Shown: positions 35,169 to 43,866, numbered from the stretch's first letter. The stretch is 64,000 nucleotides of DNA from Terriglobia bacterium (GCA_020073215.1 JAIQFO010000007.1:90269-154268), one strand, 5' to 3'. The notes: generated by a model from the letters alone, not told the origin. Translations and numbers: made by a program.

Positions 35169-35918
35169 ATGAAGCACATGAAATCGATGGTAATCGCTAC
35201 TCTGCTCCTGTTGGGGATCAGCGGCGCAGCCGCTCAGTCTCTCGGGGATTACGCGCGGGCGGTTCGCAAGAACAAAGCCGAGCCCAGCTCGACCAGTCGC
35301 CAGTACGATAACGACAATCTCCCCACCAGCCAACCGCTGAGTGTGGTCGGGCCGCCGCCGGCAGCCGACGCGGCGCCGGAGGTTGGGGACGCGAAATCCA
35401 ATCCATCCGGAAAGATAGCCCCCGCCGATCCCGCTGCAGCCGCCGCAGAACACCAAAAGGCCGCGGACGAGTGGAAGAAGAAACTCGACGCGCAGCAGGA
35501 GAAGCTCGATTCCCTAAGCCGCGACCTCGACGTCCAGCAGCGTGAATATCGACTGCGCATCGCCACCATGTACAACAGTCAGAGTAGCCGTCTGCAAAAC
35601 GCGGGCCAGTGGGGTAAGGAGGACGAACAGTTCAGAAGCGACGCCGAAGCCAAGCAGAAAGCGATTGACGCCGCCCGGCAGGAAATGGACGAGATGCAGG
35701 AACAGGCGCGCAAGGCCGGGGTCTTAGAGAAAGCCAAGGACGCGGAGAAAGAGAAAGATAGCGACAACATCAACAACAACGACAAAGACAAAGACAGCGA
35801 CAACATCAAGAGCAACGACCGAGACACCGCCAAAGACAACGACCAAGACAATACCAAGAACAACGACCGAGAGAACCCCAAAGACAAAGACAGCGACAGC
35901 AACAACGAGAACGAGTGA
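35169..35918 (+). CDS. Secreted coiled-coil protein with Asp/Asn/Lys repeat tail
   Basis: A 249-residue protein with signal peptide (MVIATLLLLGISGAAAQ). Residues 95-195 are strongly helical and coiled-coil (DEWKKKLDAQQEKLDSLSRD). The last 55 residues are a low-complexity tail of Asp, Asn, Lys and Glu with a recurring core (KDSDNI, then NNND and SNDR, KDND and KNND). It is highly charged and could bind cations. At the DNA level the tail is a degenerate array of GACAA(C/G)GAC-like units. GAAAGG lies 8 nt before the ATG. I know no function. Confidence 0.7.
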   Translation: MKHMKSMVIATLLLLGISGAAAQSLGDYARAVRKNKAEPSSTSRQYDNDNLPTSQPLSVVGPPPAADAAPEVGDAKSNPSGKIAPADPAAAAAEHQKAADEWKKKLDAQQEKLDSLSRDLDVQQREYRLRIATMYNSQSSRLQNAGQWGKEDEQFRSDAEAKQKAIDAARQEMDEMQEQARKAGVLEKAKDAEKEKDSDNINNNDKDKDSDNIKSNDRDTAKDNDQDNTKNNDRENPKDKDSDSNNENE

Positions 35919-35931
35919 GCAAGACGATCCG

Positions 35932-36435
35932 TCAGGATTTGCCCATCCGCTGGCGAATCTGCCGCGCATGATGACGCCCGTGAACGCAGTGGAATTTGCG
36001 CCACTCGCCGGCCGTCAAAGGCCCCAGAAACGGGTGGTCCATGATTTTCGTCTGCGGGCCAAACCGGCGCTCGCAATCGTCCAGACCCGCGCCCATCTTC
36101 TGCAACTCAGGCACGAGGGCGCGCTTCACTTCTTCCAGTGGCATTCCTCGCGGGGTAACGCGTTCCGGGGCTTCGCGCCCTTCCGGCAGATACCCCAGAT
36201 TCACCACCAGGAACGCGGCCACGCGCTGCGTCACCGTCGCCCGAGTAGCCAGCGGAGCGCCCTGTTCCACGCATTTTGCCATTGCCCGGTTGGTGTTTTT
36301 GTAGGTAAGGAACAGGTGCTCCAGGATCTGAGCGGCATTCCACTTTCCCTCAGGAGCCTGCGCCAAGGCGCTGGGGCCGGCACTCCCGATTGCATCTTCA
36401 AGTTCGTGGCGCAAACGTTCGAGAGGGGAATCCAT
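35932..36435 (-). CDS. DinB/DUF1569-like protein
   Basis: A 167-residue cytoplasmic protein starting MDSPLERLRHELEDAIG. It has the DinB four-helix pattern with three histidines for a metal site: ILEHLFLTY near residue 38 and CVHGRHHARQIRQRM at the C-terminus. The HxxxH spacing at the end is typical of the DUF1569/DinB_2 branch. The reaction is unknown; relatives act as thiol-dependent S-transferases. It is convergent with the repeat-tail gene (13-bp gap) and divergent from the lipoprotein gene at 36487. Confidence 0.78.
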   Translation of the reverse strand: MDSPLERLRHELEDAIGSAGPSALAQAPEGKWNAAQILEHLFLTYKNTNRAMAKCVEQGAPLATRATVTQRVAAFLVVNLGYLPEGREAPERVTPRGMPLEEVKRALVPELQKMGAGLDDCERRFGPQTKIMDHPFLGPLTAGEWRKFHCVHGRHHARQIRQRMGKS

Positions 36436-36486
36436 GGCGGTCCGGTACAATAATTCTCAAACCAAAAGCCCGATGGGAACTCGCGA

Positions 36487-37083
36487 ATGAAAAAACTATT
36501 AGCAGCAATTCTAGCAGCGGGGTTGATGTCCGGCTGCTCTTCGGAGCCGAGTAAGACGACCACCGCGGAGACGTCCCAACCGAAAGCCCCACAGACCACC
36601 ACTGGAAGCAGCGCGTTCTTCAAATGCTACGTCGCGGCTCGCGGCTGGGCCGGGGATGTTCAGCCCTACCGCGTGGAGTCCAACGCAACCGCCGATGCCA
36701 AGGGCCGGGACGGAAAATCCGGAGACTGGAGCGTCGGATTTGCGTCCGCGTCGCTGCACTCCGTTAAGTCCTATACCTGGACCAATGGCGATATCTCGCA
36801 CGGGGTCGAGGACACCTACAGTCCGTCCAATTCCACCACCCAGGTGTTCGACGTCCAGGCCCTCAAGGTGGATACGGACAAGGCCTTCGCGGTCGCCCAG
36901 GAGCACGGCGGCAAACAGTTGCTCGAGAAAGAGCTCGACACGCCGGTTCTGTATATGCTGGACTGGAACCGGCCAAGCAACCGAGTTCTCTGGCACGTGA
37001 TCTATGGAACGAATCCCGAGACCGCGAAGCTGCGCGTGGCCGTGAACGCAACCACCGGGGAGTTCGTGCGGGTCGAAAAGTAG
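36487..37083 (+). CDS. Lipoprotein of unknown function
   Basis: A 198-residue protein. The N-terminus MKKLLAAILAAGLMSGCSS is a lipoprotein signal with lipobox MSGC. A Thr/Ser/Pro linker leads to a globular domain (about 40-198). Its C-terminal half resembles a PepSY-like fold (VDTDKAFAVAQEHGG and VLWHVIYGTNPETAKLRVAVNATTG), which in other proteins inhibits or senses proteases. No catalytic residues are apparent. It stands alone between a divergent DinB gene and a repeat-rich gap. Confidence 0.7.
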   Translation: MKKLLAAILAAGLMSGCSSEPSKTTTAETSQPKAPQTTTGSSAFFKCYVAARGWAGDVQPYRVESNATADAKGRDGKSGDWSVGFASASLHSVKSYTWTNGDISHGVEDTYSPSNSTTQVFDVQALKVDTDKAFAVAQEHGGKQLLEKELDTPVLYMLDWNRPSNRVLWHVIYGTNPETAKLRVAVNATTGEFVRVEK

Positions 37084-37097
37084 GAGAGCCGAACGTA

Positions 37098-37205
37098 GGG
37101 ACGGCCGTCCTGCAGTCCTCACGTAGGGACAGCCGCCCTCGGCTGTCCGGGCGAGCGCAGCTCGCCAGGGTTTTCGCCCGTCCATTAAGAGCGGGGCGCA
37201 GCCCA
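37098..37205. repeat. Family B composite repeat, intergenic
   Basis: Read on the minus strand it runs CTGGCGAGCT, CGCTCG, GGACAGCC...GGCTGTCC, CTACG. This matches the layout of the copy at 47296-47345 with a changed inner stem. A partial second copy (GGGACGGCCGTCC) lies just before it. Confidence 0.7.
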
Positions 37206-37234
37206 GCCGGGGGCCGGCTGTCCCCAGGCAAAAC

Positions 37235-37786
37235 TCACCGCGCTTTCGCCAACCGCTCCAGCGAAGTGTGCGCATCCTTGGCAAACGGTCCTTCGGGCAG
37301 GATCTTCAAGTACTGTTCGTAGTATTTCTTCGCTTCCGCCTTGTCTCCGACTTTTTCCTGGCACACGGCGAGACGGAAGCTGGCCACGGCGTCGTTGTCT
37401 TTGTAGTAGAGAGCTTCCTTGTAGCGATCGAGCGCGGCTTTGTAATTCTTGCGCTTGAAATAATAGTCGCCGACCTCAATGTCCTTCAGCGCCTTCATCG
37501 GGTTCCAGGGATGGAATTCCTGGACGCCGGAGGTCTCAATGTTTTCGGGGACGTCGAGATCCGCGACCGCGGCCTTGCTGCCAGGATGGTTCTTGGCGTC
37601 GTCCTTGGGCGGGCTGGTATCGACTCTTGTGTCGAGGCTGGAACTCTCCTCATCGGAGGCGTCGCGACCCTGCGAGGCAGTCTTGTCCGAAGCGGTTTTG
37701 TTCGAAGCCGCCTTATTTGGCGGTTCCTGCGCCAGCGAAAGAGACGTGAGCAGCGTCAAACAAATGGTCAGGAATCGGATACGCAC
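37235..37786 (-). CDS. Secreted TPR protein
   Basis: A 183-residue protein with a signal peptide (FLTICLTLLTSLSLA). A disordered, Lys/Ser/Asp-rich region (residues 20-95) comes next. Residues 103-183 form two or three TPR-like helix pairs (EVGDYYFKRKNYKAALDRYKEALYYKDNDAVASFRLAVCQEKVGDKAEAKKYYEQYLK in separate helices), similar to the BamD/YbgF class. Proteins of this kind assist envelope assembly. No other Bam or Tol gene is near. It is monocistronic on the minus strand. Confidence 0.75.
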   Translation of the reverse strand: MRIRFLTICLTLLTSLSLAQEPPNKAASNKTASDKTASQGRDASDEESSSLDTRVDTSPPKDDAKNHPGSKAAVADLDVPENIETSGVQEFHPWNPMKALKDIEVGDYYFKRKNYKAALDRYKEALYYKDNDAVASFRLAVCQEKVGDKAEAKKYYEQYLKILPEGPFAKDAHTSLERLAKAR

Positions 37787-37850
37787 ACTCTGATTGTATC
37801 GCTTCTACGATGGAGAGACGCCCGCCCTCGCCCGTCCGCTCAAGCGCCCA

Positions 37851-37891
37851 AGAAAATCAGGCCGCCAAGGATGGGGGCGGCCTGGTTTGGC
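37851..37891 (-). terminator. Rho-independent terminator after the secreted 169-aa protein
   Basis: On the minus strand, stem AGGCCGCC/GGCGGCCT is followed by GATTTTCTT. It begins 10-20 bp after the stop at 37901. The flank TTTGCCAAACCAGGCCG is shared with the terminator at 40578-40620. Confidence 0.8.
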
Positions 37892-37900
37892 AAAGCCCCT

Positions 37901-38410
37901 CTACTTCAGGTAGTTACACACAGCGGCGAGGTCTTGGCCGTAAAACTGATTGTGGCCACTGTTGAAGAGCAACTGTCCTGTAGTTTCGTCGAAAACTAAA
38001 TGCCCCGTTTCGGCAAAGATCAGGCCGTACCCAGGGACCCTGATCTTGAAGCTCGGTCCGCTGACGTAGACGATGCCCGTCGTCCCGTCAATCCTGTCCA
38101 GTTCATGTTCGGCTGGCCCCCCAAACACCCTCTTGGCCGGGTTTGCGGAGTTGTAGTAGATGGACTCGCCGATGAGGCGATAGTGCTGGATCGTCTGCAC
38201 GGCCACCCCCGACTTGTCGTAGAGAATGGTGCCACTTAAAAGAGCGACCCAGTCGGAAAGCACATCGAAGTTCCCGCATTGGCCAATCAAAGCGCCTGTC
38301 ACTGTCACGGGAATCGAGAACTTCTCGGTCCTGCGGTTATCTTGGCTGAATGCGACGCTGCTCATGAGCAGCAGGACGACGGTTACGGCGACGACGCTTC
38401 CTTGTTTCAT
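37901..38410 (-). CDS. Secreted protein of unknown function (169 aa)
   Basis: The signal peptide (VVAVTVVLLLMSSVAFSQ) is clear, and the mature part is mostly beta-strand. It has two Cys (IGQCGNFDVL and AAVCNYLK) that could form a disulfide joining the ends. It resembles small secreted beta-sandwich proteins common in acidobacteria, but I recognise no domain. Upstream, GGAGGTCTCC precedes the ATG and provides a good ribosome-binding site. A strong terminator follows. It lies in a run of minus-strand secreted-protein genes. Confidence 0.7.
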   Translation of the reverse strand: MKQGSVVAVTVVLLLMSSVAFSQDNRRTEKFSIPVTVTGALIGQCGNFDVLSDWVALLSGTILYDKSGVAVQTIQHYRLIGESIYYNSANPAKRVFGGPAEHELDRIDGTTGIVYVSGPSFKIRVPGYGLIFAETGHLVFDETTGQLLFNSGHNQFYGQDLAAVCNYLK

Positions 38411-38551
38411 TGGAGACCTCCTCTAACGATGTTGAAGTTGTGGTTACCAGCTCACCCCAATAAAGACGGCGACGGTCACGCCTTGGGTGTCTGCGTCTCA
38501 ACTGGCCGGAACCGCTCTTCGGAAGAGCGAGTGATTTGGGTTATGGGATTT

Positions 38552-38863
38552 CTAACAGCGAAACGAGTGATCGAGGATCATGAGGGAACGGGAGACCGTA
38601 GAGGGCAATCCTGCCCAGCGGTCAGAACCGCGCACCTTAGGTCCGCTTAGGGAAGTGCGGAGTAACCGAGAGGCACCAGGCCGCGAGGCGGGCGCATCCT
38701 GGACAGCTGTGGGCGCTGCGATGAAGACCACGGGGATGATCCCACAAGGCAGGGACTCAGACTCTTCGCACGCAGTCTCCAGCACATCTTCCGCAGGAAC
38801 CGCGAAAGACACACTCAGGACGAGAGCGACGAGCAAGACGAGCACGGAGCGCGATTGGGTCAT
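38552..38863 (-). CDS. Small putative secreted protein (103 aa)
   Basis: The N-terminus MTQSRSVLVLLVALVLSVSF, followed by AVPAED, is a convincing signal peptide with cleavage after VPA. The rest is low in structure, has two Cys and ends HSFRC. AGGTG precedes the ATG. A perfect CRP/FNR-type palindrome sits 127 bp upstream (38990-39005). The signal peptide and the regulatory site are the main arguments; coding bias is weak and no family is known. Confidence 0.45.
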   Translation of the reverse strand: MTQSRSVLVLLVALVLSVSFAVPAEDVLETACEESESLPCGIIPVVFIAAPTAVQDAPASRPGASRLLRTSLSGPKVRGSDRWAGLPSTVSRSLMILDHSFRC

Positions 38864-38989
38864 ACGCGCACCTGACTGTGGGGGAAGATTCCTGCCTTGG
38901 CGCGTAGAACACTCGCACGACGAATAGGCAGGTCGTGCTCTTTCAAAAGGCTAACCGTATTTTTCTAGGCCAAGACGAGGCTGCATGTC

Positions 38990-39005
38990 TGTGACGCGAG
39001 TCACA
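38990..39005 (-). promoter_or_regulatory. CRP/FNR-type operator
   Basis: TGTGACGCGAGTCACA is a perfect TGTGA-N6-TCACA palindrome. It lies between the exonuclease-fold gene's 3' end and the small secreted-protein gene it probably controls. Confidence 0.65.
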
Positions 39006-39096
39006 AGATTCACTGACAACCAGCCGTCGTTGGCCGAAACCCGCAATCACGCCCAACCCGGTTGTTGGCGAAAAATCGCGGTTTCACCAACAGCCG

Positions 39097-40194
39097 CTAT
39101 TCGTGCTTTTCGATATTAAGCTGCGCCGCAACGCCGGCATGGTCGGACGGCCACAGTCCTCCCGGCGTCTTGCTCGATTGAGTAGCACCGAACAGCGCGA
39201 TGTTCTGCGCCTCGACGGTGCCTAACGTCAGGATCAAATCAATCCGGGTATTTAGCTGTGACTCAACATTGTCGAGAAATTGAGCCTGCCCACTGGTATA
39301 TCCCGGCAGGTTCGGAAAAATCTGACTCCAAACATCCTGGTAGCCTGCCAAGAGAAAGTCTAAATAGGTTGGGTCTTGCGGCAGAGGAAAGGCTTGCGCG
39401 TTAGAGTCCATCGCAACGACCACAGGCAACGAGACGTTTGCTGGCCCGGTGCGGAGTTCCTCACCCTGTTTCCGTCGGATATCGGGATCAGCCGACTCGA
39501 GATGCGTCCCGATCACCCGGAAGTTTTTCCCGTTAAAGGTCGCATCCACCGAGATCCAGGCCCTTGGAAATGGGATCACGCCGAGTGGAGTTGGAAACAA
39601 AAGTTCATTCACATATTGCTGCGATTGGGGATTGCGCCATTGGAACTTTCGCAAGTCCGTCCGTGCAAGAATAGCTACGTAATCCACGACTCCCACGCAA
39701 ACCAGGCTGTTCGGAGGAATAAAACCGGGTACCGGTGGAATAACCCACTGCTGCGCCTGGCGGGCAATTGTGTAGTGTCCGCCTTGTGCCTCCAGCGCCC
39801 CCATGAGATCCGAGAGCATATCGAACTCGAGCGTCACATTTTCGCAGTTGCCGGTTGACGGATTGAATGACCCGGTAAACCATTGATCGAGTTCCTGCAG
39901 GCTAACTAACATTGGCCCCGCCGCGATAATCTGCTTCGCCACGGCTGTCATCCGGCCAGGAGGATCGGTGGCCCGCACCTGTGTGATCGTTTGTCCGACT
40001 GCAAAGAAGAACTCCTGGGCATTCTTGGCTGCCATCACCTCGTAGTAGTCGGTGCCTTCATCAACGTTGTAAGTCATCACGCGCAGATCACCCTTGCCTT
40101 TCGAGAGTGACTGCGCTGCAACTGTCGGTGTGAGAGCGCATAGCACAACCGCAAGGCTTGCCAACAAGCACGAACAGAAACGTTGTCTTTTCAT
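39097..40194 (-). CDS. Secreted endonuclease/exonuclease/phosphatase-fold protein
   Basis: A 365-residue protein with a signal peptide ending TVAAQ. The EEP fold is visible: LRVMTYNVDEG near residue 38 (Asn ligand), SLQELDQW near 100 (Glu, metal ligand), RVIGTHLES near 228 (catalytic His), VVAMDSNAQ near 260 (Asp-x-Asn) and WPSDHAGVAAQL at the end (Ser-Asp-His). All catalytic residues of the DNase I/sphingomyelinase superfamily are present, so it should be an active exported phosphodiesterase. The substrate (nucleic acid, lipid head group or inositol phosphate) is unknown. An operator-like palindrome lies 261 bp upstream. Confidence 0.88.
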   Translation of the reverse strand: MKRQRFCSCLLASLAVVLCALTPTVAAQSLSKGKGDLRVMTYNVDEGTDYYEVMAAKNAQEFFFAVGQTITQVRATDPPGRMTAVAKQIIAAGPMLVSLQELDQWFTGSFNPSTGNCENVTLEFDMLSDLMGALEAQGGHYTIARQAQQWVIPPVPGFIPPNSLVCVGVVDYVAILARTDLRKFQWRNPQSQQYVNELLFPTPLGVIPFPRAWISVDATFNGKNFRVIGTHLESADPDIRRKQGEELRTGPANVSLPVVVAMDSNAQAFPLPQDPTYLDFLLAGYQDVWSQIFPNLPGYTSGQAQFLDNVESQLNTRIDLILTLGTVEAQNIALFGATQSSKTPGGLWPSDHAGVAAQLNIEKHE

Positions 40195-40454
40195 TGCTTA
40201 TCTCCTTTGTAATCGGGGTTCATGCCATCACCGCACCATGATGTGCCACTTAAGAATCCAGACCACGACCGGTTTACGGTTTTAGCGAAGAGGCAAAGGT
40301 ATGCCTCGTTTCCAAATCGCAGGGATTCACGTTGGGGAAGCAAAAATGTTTAGGGCCCGTCGCCCCCCGGGAGTTGCACTTCCTCCCCTCGGCGGGAACC
40401 GCTCTTCAGAGAAGCGACACCACTTTTATTGAACACGAATGAGCGCGTCGTGTC

Positions 40455-40470
40455 AGTGAGGGGGGTCACA
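40455..40470 (-). promoter_or_regulatory. CRP/FNR-type operator
   Basis: AGTGAGGGGGGTCACA keeps nine of ten consensus half-site bases of TGTGA-N6-TCACA. It lies in the promoter region of the exonuclease-fold gene. Confidence 0.5.
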
Positions 40471-40577
40471 TCCTGATGTGCGGTGATCGCCAGAAGCCGT
40501 CGAAGCCAGAGCCGTCAGCTGTTGAAATATCGCCACGGGCGAAGGAGTAATGAGGAAAAACCCTACCCAAGACGCGC

Positions 40578-40620
40578 AAAAAAATCAGGCCGCCCACAGG
40601 ATGGGACGGCCTGGTTTGGC
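40578..40620 (-). terminator. Rho-independent terminator after the OmpA-like gene
   Basis: On the minus strand, AGGCCGTCCC pairs with GGGCGGCCT and is followed by GATTTTTTTGCGC. The left flank is nearly identical to that of the terminator at 37851-37891. Confidence 0.85.
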
Positions 40621-40647
40621 AAAGTCCTCCGGGGAGGAGGGGAAAAT

Positions 40648-41388
40648 CTAGTTCGACGGCGGAGTCGCGCTCGCCGTCGGTGCCGGGTTGCTGGCCGGTG
40701 TCGTTCCAGCGCCGGTGTTGGTCATCAGGCGGATATCCACACGGCGGTTCTTGGCGCGGCCGTCGCGAGTTTTATTCGACTCGACCGGCTTATCCTTGCC
40801 GAGGCCGATCTGATAAATCTTGTAGGCCGGAACGCTCTTCTCCGAAGCCAGATACTGAATCACAGCCTTGGCGCGGCGCTGGCTCAGATCGTAGTTGTAC
40901 TCCGAGCTGCCCACCGAGTCGGCCCCGCCTTCGACGGTGATGATGTATCCCTTGGTGCCGGCGACGCTGGCGGCAAGCTGATCGATGGCTTCCCGGGCTT
41001 CCTTCGTCAGATTGTCTTTGTTGAATCCGAAATGCACCGCCGTCTCTACCACCGGGTGATAGTTGTCGAGGTTGACGACTGCGTTGGTCAGAACATCGAC
41101 GCGCTGAGTGGCGCCGTTCGCGGAAAGTTGCGCCTTATCGGCTTCGCCACCCGCCGCCAGAGCTTTCTGGTCCACTTCCGCGGCCTTGGCCTGCACGGCC
41201 TGGATTCCAGCCTGAGCGCGCTGATCGACGTCCTTGATATCTCTGGAATTCTTCGCCGTCAGGTCGTCGAGTTCATTGGTCTTATTGATCAGCGGCGTGG
41301 TCTGTTGCCGCACGTAATTCTTGGTTGTACATCCGAGGGATGCGGCGAGTGCCGCCGCCAGCATTAGGGTCAACGATACGCGATTCAT
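40648..41388 (-). CDS. OmpA-family peptidoglycan-associated lipoprotein
   Basis: A 246-residue protein. The ATG at 41388 gives a signal with lipobox ASLGC, so it is a lipoprotein. Residues 25-105 form a helical region with heptad-like Ala/Lys (QAKAAEVDQKALAAGGEAD). The OmpA C-terminal domain at about 115-225 has TVEGGADSVGSSEYNYDLSQRRAKAV and KTRDGRAKNRRVDIRL, which hold the peptidoglycan-binding Asp and Arg (NxxxSxxRAxxV and NRRV patterns). It should tie the outer membrane to the wall. The C-terminus is Pro/Ala/Thr-rich. GGAG lies 11 nt upstream, and a strong terminator follows. Confidence 0.9.
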   Translation of the reverse strand: MNRVSLTLMLAAALAASLGCTTKNYVRQQTTPLINKTNELDDLTAKNSRDIKDVDQRAQAGIQAVQAKAAEVDQKALAAGGEADKAQLSANGATQRVDVLTNAVVNLDNYHPVVETAVHFGFNKDNLTKEAREAIDQLAASVAGTKGYIITVEGGADSVGSSEYNYDLSQRRAKAVIQYLASEKSVPAYKIYQIGLGKDKPVESNKTRDGRAKNRRVDIRLMTNTGAGTTPASNPAPTASATPPSN

Positions 41389-41673
41389 ATGGTGAGGGGC
41401 TCCTTGCCCAAATATTGCGCCGTTCTCAAATCTCTTTCGGCTCCTAGAAATCTGTCCAACTGGACCCGCTCCCTGATAATGCACGGGGGATGCCATTTCG
41501 CATTCTCGAAATAAGCGGATAAGTCATTTTATACCAATACGTTGGATGTAGCCTGCGAAAAGCGCACAAACCCAGGACCCAAGCAATCCCGCTATAACCC
41601 GTAAAAAAATTACTTTGTTTTCCATCTGGCGCCCTGGTTGCGGCGGCGGGCGTCCGGGCCCGGCACGACGCCG

Positions 41674-43689
41674 TCACATCACGGGCGGCACCGTGATTCC
41701 CATAGCCTCCAGAACGCGAATCAGCTCGCGGCGAACCACGGCCGCGGTGGCCAGCAGGAATCTCTTTCGGCCCTCATCCGCTTCGGTCAGGATGGGATAG
41801 CGGTGATAGAAGGTGTTGAACAGCTGCGCCAACTGGAAGGCATGTTTGGCGAGGTAAGCAGGTTCGGTGGTCGCGATGCATTGGCTCACGATATGAGAGG
41901 TTTTCGCCGCCGCCAGCCAGAGTCCCCAGATGTCGTTGCCGGATTCGCCTGCAAGGTGCCGGGCAAAATCCTCGGTAGAGACGCGGCTCGCCGCGTCTCC
42001 GCCCGCGTCACGGCCGCAGAACGCCTCCGGATCGAATCCACCCTTACGGAAGATATTGGAGGCGCGCACGACGGCATACTGCGCATAGGGACCCGTGTCG
42101 CCCTCGAAACTCAGCGCATCCTTGAAATCGAAGGCGATCACCGAAGGCTTCGTGAACTTCAGCATGAAGTAGCGCAGCGCCCCGATGGCGATCTGCGTGG
42201 CGACGGTGGAGCGCTCAGGCGCGCTCAACTCGGGATGCCGGGTATCTACTTCCTTGGCCGCTGCGCCGATGAGCGCGTCCAGCAGATCGTCCGCCTTCAC
42301 GCCGAAGCCCTTGCGGCCGGAAACTTCGATCCACGACCTCCCTTGATCTTCCTCGCTCAGCGTGTAGCCGAGTTCGGCGGCGCAGCGCGGCGTGAGCGCG
42401 ACGATCTCGTAGGAGAAGTGCGTGTAGCGATCGGCGGCCTCGCCGTGTCCAAGCCCGCGCAGAGCTTCGATCACCGTGTTCTGCGCCTCAGCCTGGCGCG
42501 TATCGATCACGTTGTAGATTTCGGCCACATCGCCGAAGTGGGGATGGTCTCTCTCGCCGTCCGTGGTTGAGATCCAGCACTCGTGGGCATTGGGGTAGCG
42601 ATAGAATTTTCGATAGCCAAAGTCGCGCCCCAGCAGCCCGAACTTCCACATGTGATAGGCGATGTCTTTGCCGACGTAGCCGACGGTGCCGTTGGACCGG
42701 ACGATTACTTTCTGGTCTTCCTCTTTGATCTCTGCGTCCTCCGCGCTCTCTGCGGTTTCAGATTTTGCGGTCCCCGCCCGCCGCATAATCCAACAACCTT
42801 TATTCTTGCCCTCAGCCTCGTAAGTAAGGACCCCGGATTCCTTCAGCTTAGTGAACGCCGCGTCCCAGAAATGCAGGTGGAGGATTTCGCTCTCCCTGGG
42901 CAGGAAGTCGTACTCAATGTCGAGGCGATCCATGGTTTCGAGATGGCGCCTGAGAACAGCGACCGAGATCAAATCCGCAATCGCCGCGGTCTCGTTGTTC
43001 CCTTCCTCAATCGCGTGCAGTGTCTGGGCGCGTGCCTGCTGGTTTGCCTTGTCTTCTTCGTACCATTGCGAAACGCGGGCATAAAGATCCCAGCACACGT
43101 AATCAAATCGCGGCGCGGCCGCCAGGGCTTCGATTTCGGGGCGCGACTTCTTCCCGCCGTTCGGAGACATGTGCAGGAATCCAACCACTACGTCGGCAAC
43201 CTGAACTCCTGTGTTGTCGACGTAGTTCTGGACGTCCACTTCCCGGCCCGCAAAGCGCAGCAGGCGGACGAAGGTATCGCCTAGAATGGCGTTACGCAGG
43301 TGCCCGATGTGCGCCGCCTTGTTGGGATTGATGCTCGAGTGCTCGACCAGTACTTTGCCGGCAGGAACGTCGGCGGCCGGGGAACGATCAGCAGCGAGTT
43401 CCGCCGCCAACTCGGCGCGGCTGACGCGCACGTTGATGTATCCGCCGCCCGCCACCTCGAACTTCTCAAAGCCGGAAATCACACCCACCCCGGCCACGAT
43501 CTCTTCGGCAATTTTGCGCGGAGCCTTGCGCAGTTTCCGGGCGAGCTCGAAGGCGATGGGCAGCGCGTACTCGCCAAACTCGATTTTCGGCGGCTGCTCG
43601 ACCACGATGTTGGCGATTTCCAGGCCGTACGCACGACGCAGAAACTCGCGCAGATGGTCGACCAGCCGGCGTTCCAGATATCGATACAA
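41674..43689 (-). CDS. argS: Arginyl-tRNA synthetase
   Basis: A 671-residue class I synthetase, longer than the usual 550-600. The N-terminal Add1 domain (1-100) is followed by the Rossmann core with HIGH (HIGHLRN at 127-130), SGRKGFGVKADDLLDAL in the KMSK region and a C-terminal DALR anticodon-binding domain starting near FEGDTGPYAQYAVVRASNI. Two insertions stand out. One is KSETAESAEDAEIKEED at about 306-322, encoded by a family D repeat. The other is RDAGGDAASRVSTED near 560-573, encoded by a family C palindrome. Both keep the frame and fall in loops. The enzyme charges tRNA-Arg. Confidence 0.97.
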   Translation of the reverse strand: MYRYLERRLVDHLREFLRRAYGLEIANIVVEQPPKIEFGEYALPIAFELARKLRKAPRKIAEEIVAGVGVISGFEKFEVAGGGYINVRVSRAELAAELAADRSPAADVPAGKVLVEHSSINPNKAAHIGHLRNAILGDTFVRLLRFAGREVDVQNYVDNTGVQVADVVVGFLHMSPNGGKKSRPEIEALAAAPRFDYVCWDLYARVSQWYEEDKANQQARAQTLHAIEEGNNETAAIADLISVAVLRRHLETMDRLDIEYDFLPRESEILHLHFWDAAFTKLKESGVLTYEAEGKNKGCWIMRRAGTAKSETAESAEDAEIKEEDQKVIVRSNGTVGYVGKDIAYHMWKFGLLGRDFGYRKFYRYPNAHECWISTTDGERDHPHFGDVAEIYNVIDTRQAEAQNTVIEALRGLGHGEAADRYTHFSYEIVALTPRCAAELGYTLSEEDQGRSWIEVSGRKGFGVKADDLLDALIGAAAKEVDTRHPELSAPERSTVATQIAIGALRYFMLKFTKPSVIAFDFKDALSFEGDTGPYAQYAVVRASNIFRKGGFDPEAFCGRDAGGDAASRVSTEDFARHLAGESGNDIWGLWLAAAKTSHIVSQCIATTEPAYLAKHAFQLAQLFNTFYHRYPILTEADEGRKRFLLATAAVVRRELIRVLEAMGITVPPVM
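41974..42000. repeat. Palindromic repeat (family C) inside argS
   Basis: TAGAGACGCGGC and GCCGCGTCTC form the same palindrome as the right-hand intergenic copy at 45207-45266. It lies in frame near the argS 3' end. Confidence 0.85.
42721..42764. repeat. Family D repeat inside argS
   Basis: GATCTCTGCGTCCTCCGCG and CTCTCTGCGGTTTC match the right half of the intergenic element at 49006-49102. They are translated in frame in argS as an Ala/Glu-rich loop. Confidence 0.8.
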
Positions 43690-43866
43690 GAGTGCCCTCT
43701 AACTGATTGAAGAAACAGTGATTCTAACAAACTCGCGGCGGGCTGCGGGTTTGACGGAGGTGCGAGAGCCCCCTATGATGAAATCTCGGCGGAAAAGCGC
43801 TGTTAGCCGTTAGCTTTTAGCCTTTAGCTAAAGGCCAAGAGCTAGCAGCCAAGAGCGATTTTCATC

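Larger units (their letters stand above)
40195..40647. other. 453-bp non-coding stretch with operator and terminator
   Basis: No gene is seen. It holds the terminator of the OmpA-like gene (40578-40620), a CRP/FNR-type palindrome (40455-40470) and a GAACCGCTCTTC hairpin-like element (40396-40416). A related element also occurs at 38510-38530, upstream of the 169-aa secreted protein. The part 40195-40380 shows nothing else. Confidence 0.6.
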
